A stretch of 26,027 nt of DNA, taken from NCBI GenBank assembly GCA_003024985.2, contig PXIH01S0006472.1; one strand, written 5' to 3'. Position numbers and translations under genes: made by a program. Position 1 is the first letter of the stretch. Every line of letters begins with the position of its first letter. Under the pieces are notes generated by a model. It did no database searches. It worked only from the letters and a program-made list of their open reading frames with translations, and had not been told where the DNA came from. Shown in pieces: positions 23,689 through 26,027 of the stretch. This stretch comes from Euperipatoides rowelli. Its lineage: Eukaryota; Onychophora; Udeonychophora; Euonychophora; Peripatopsidae.

Positions 23689-26027
23689 GCAGAGGGTGGT
23701 GGTGAAGATGATAATGATAATGATCATAATAATAATGATAATGATAATGATGTTAAAGATGATACTAATGATGTGATTATAATGTTGATGATAATAATGC
23801 TGAGGGTGCTGGTAGTGATCATGATGATGATGATGATGATGATTATGATAATGATGGTGATAATGATAATGCTGATGTAGCTGCTGATGCTGATGATAAT
23901 GCTGATGAGGCTGATGATGATGTTGATAATGATACTGCTAATGATGATGATAATGATAATGATGATGATGATAATGATGATGATAATGATAATTATGATG
24001 ATTGTGATAATGGTTATGATGATGGTGGTGGTGGTGGTGATGATGGTGGTGGTGAAGATGGTGGTAATGGTGTGATTGTGGTAGTAATGGTGTGATTGGG
24101 GTAGTGATGGTATGGGTGATGGTGATGATGATGGTAGTGATGATAATGATTATGATAATGATGATTATGTGGTGGTGGTGGTGATGATTGTGATGGTGGT
24201 GGTGATCATGGTGATGATCATGGTAGTGATGGTGATGATGTTGATGCTAAAGATGGTGATGTTGAAGATGATAATGAATATGAAGATGATGATAAAGTTG
24301 AAGATAATGATGAAGATGATGAAAAAATATGAAGATGATGAAGTTGATTATGAATAAGATGATGATGATGAAGATGATGATGTAGATGATGATGATGATG
24401 AAGAATATGAAGATGATGTTGGTTATGAATAAGATGATGAAAATGATGATAATGATTCTGATGATGGTAATGATGATAATCATGATAAAGATGATGATAA
24501 TGATTATGATAATGCTGCTGGTTATGATGATAATGATAATAATGATGATGATAATGATGGTGATGATGATGATGATGGTGATGATGATGGTGGAGGTGGT
24601 GATGATTGTGATGGTGGTGGTGGTGGTGATGATGGTAGTGATGGTGATGAAGATGGTGATGTTGAAGATGATGAAGATGAGAATGATGAAGTTAAGATGA
24701 TGAAGATTGAAGATTATGATGATGATAATGATAATGATGAAAATGATGAAGATGATAATGTTGAAGTAGATGAAGATGATGTAGATGATGAAGCTGAAGA
24801 TGCTGAAGATGAAGATTATGATGATGAAGAATATGAAGATGATAATGATTATGATGATAATAATGGTGATAATGATAATTATAATGATAATGATGAGTGG
24901 TGATAATGATGATAATGGTGATAATAATGATAATGATAATAATGATAATGATGATGATAATGATGATCATAATGATGATAATGAGGATGATAATATTAAA
25001 GATGAAGATGATAATGATGATGATAATGATAATGCAGAGGGTGGTGGTGATGAAGGTGATAATGATAATAATGATAATGATGATGATGATGTTAAAGATG
25101 ATGCTAATGATGATGCTAATGATGATGATGCTAATAATAATGCTGAGGGTGCTGGTGGTGATGATGATGATAATGATAATGATGATGATAATGATGATTA
25201 TGATGATGGTGATAATGATGATAATGCTGATGTAGCTGCTGATGCTGATGATAATGCTGATGAGGCTGATGATGATGCTGATAATGATACTGCTGCTGAT
25301 GATAATGATAATGATTGTGATAATGGTTATGATGATGGTGATGGTGGTGATGATGGTGGTGAAGATGATTTTAATGGTGTGATTGTGGTAGTGATGGTAT
25401 GGGTGATGGTGATGATGATAATGATGGTGGTGGTGATGATTGTGATGGTGGTGGTCGTGGTGATGGTTATGATGATGGTAGTGATGGTGATGTTGATGAT
25501 GTTGATGCTGAAGATGGTGATGTTGAAGATGATAAAGTTGATGAAGATAATGATGAAGATGATGATGATGAAAAATATGAAGATGAAGTTGATTATGAAT
25601 AAGATGATGAAGATGATGATGAAGATGATGTAGATGATGAAAATGATGATGATAATGATTGTGATAATTATGGTAATGATAATCATGATAAAGATGATGA
25701 TAATGATGATGATAATGCTGCTGGTGATGGTTATAATGATAATGATGATTATAATGATGATTATAATGATGATGATAATGATGATAATGATGGTGATGAT
25801 GATGGTGATGATTGTGATGGTGGTGGTGATGATGATGGTGATGATTGTGATGGTGGTGGTGGTGATGATGATGATGGCAGTGATGGTGATGAAGATGGTG
25901 ATGTTGAAGATGATGAATATCAAGATGATGAAGATGAGGATGATGAAGATGAAGATTATGAAGATGAAGATGATGAATATGATGATGAAAATAATGATAA
26001 TGATGAAAATGATGAAGATGATTTTGT
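23689..26027 (+). repeat. Two copies of a ~1.25-1.35 kb sub-unit, the second running off the window
   Basis: Landmark pairs: GCAGAGGGTGGTGG at 23689 and 25034 (1345 bases), GCTGAGGGTGCTGG at 23809 and 25142 (1333), TATGGGTGATGGTGATG at 24111 and 25398 (1287), AAGTTGATTATGAATAAGAT at 24341 and 25586 (1245). The steadily falling offset means the second copy has lost sequence at several points. At 24070-24110 the word GTGTGATTGTGGTAG is itself doubled, while the second copy has it once (25377). The array is still in progress at the last base. Confidence 0.7.

Larger units (their letters stand above)
854..26027 (+). repeat. 25-kb degenerate GAT/GAA trinucleotide satellite with higher-order structure
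   Basis: From 854 to the right edge the plus strand is almost entirely GAT and one- or two-step variants: GAA, AAT, TAT, GGT, GCT, GTT, AAA, TAA, and less often CAT, TGT, AGT, GAC, GAG. C is rare on this strand. The longest uninterrupted GAT run I found is nine units (7830-7856), so this is not a pure microsatellite. Length differences between copies are mostly multiples of three, but shared phase shifts also occur. The GAT-phase reading frame would be acidic (Asp/Glu/Asn). It is broken by frequent TAA and by phase changes; GAT starts at position 2 modulo 3 near 857 and 4571, but at position 1 near 5575. The other open frames, including a 559-codon Ile-rich frame at 14677-16356 on the minus strand, are compositional artefacts. 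The array may continue past 26027. Confidence 0.95.

Noticed and set aside
24785-25633. 282-codon acidic open frame (Asp/Asn/Glu/Gly/Ala-rich)
   Set aside because: It begins in Met/Lys phase, passes to the acidic phase and then to Val/Met phase through non-triplet shifts shared with other copies. It has no domain, and its counterpart about 1.3 kb upstream is not open over the same span.
854-26027. CRISPR-like or spacer-repeat array
   Set aside because: There are no constant repeats separated by unique spacers. Both the units and the intervals are the same triplet class.
854-26027. Satellite as the 3' microsatellite tail of the LINE fragment
   Set aside because: The LINE is on the minus strand, so its 3' end lies beyond the left edge. 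The array is on the upstream (5') side of the fragment and separated by about 460 bases.
854-26027. Ciliate-type stop reassignment making the acidic frame a giant protein
   Set aside because: The LINE fragment uses CAA for Gln with no in-frame TAA or TAG, and phase shifts in the array would break the frame even if TAA were read as an amino acid.

Overview
This window looks like eukaryotic genomic DNA dominated by one very large, degenerate trinucleotide satellite. I see no intact gene. The only recognisable protein-coding sequence is a broken piece of a non-LTR (LINE-type) retrotransposon endonuclease at the extreme left, read on the minus strand. That family, the AT-rich flank and a long palindrome built on GTAGGCCTAC point to an animal genome, perhaps an invertebrate. 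This is an inference from general character, and I cannot name the species.

Layout: (1) 1-392, minus strand: LINE endonuclease fragment that runs off the left edge. (2) 393-853: AT-rich non-coding flank holding a perfect 48-bp palindrome at 463-510. (3) 854-26027: about 25.2 kb of imperfect GAT-type triplets (GAT, GAA, AAT, TAT, GGT, GCT, GTT, AAA, TAA) that runs to the right edge.

The array is not simple. Shared landmark words show a nested higher-order organisation: a GAA-rich proximal block (854-3183), three tandem higher-order units of about 3.9-4.0 kb (3184-7182, 7183-11057, 11058-14939), a fourth unit shortened to about 2.7-2.9 kb (from 14940), a pair of copies about 1.02-1.03 kb apart (about 18.7-20.7 kb), and a pair about 1.25-1.35 kb apart (from 23689). 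Each long unit repeats the same order of triplet composition: GAA-rich, AAT-rich, a short GCT-rich stretch, GGT-rich, then GAA-rich again. A recent exact 168-bp tandem duplication sits inside the third long unit.

Many long open frames exist in the array on both strands. They encode Met/Lys, Ile/Phe, His/Leu, Ser or Asp/Glu homopolymer-like strings and are side effects of the triplet composition. The only acidic (Asp/Glu) frame is cut by recurring TAA codons and repeated non-triplet phase shifts, so I annotate no CDS in it. There is no operon or pathway here. The interest lies in satellite architecture, strand asymmetry and possible DNA secondary structure.
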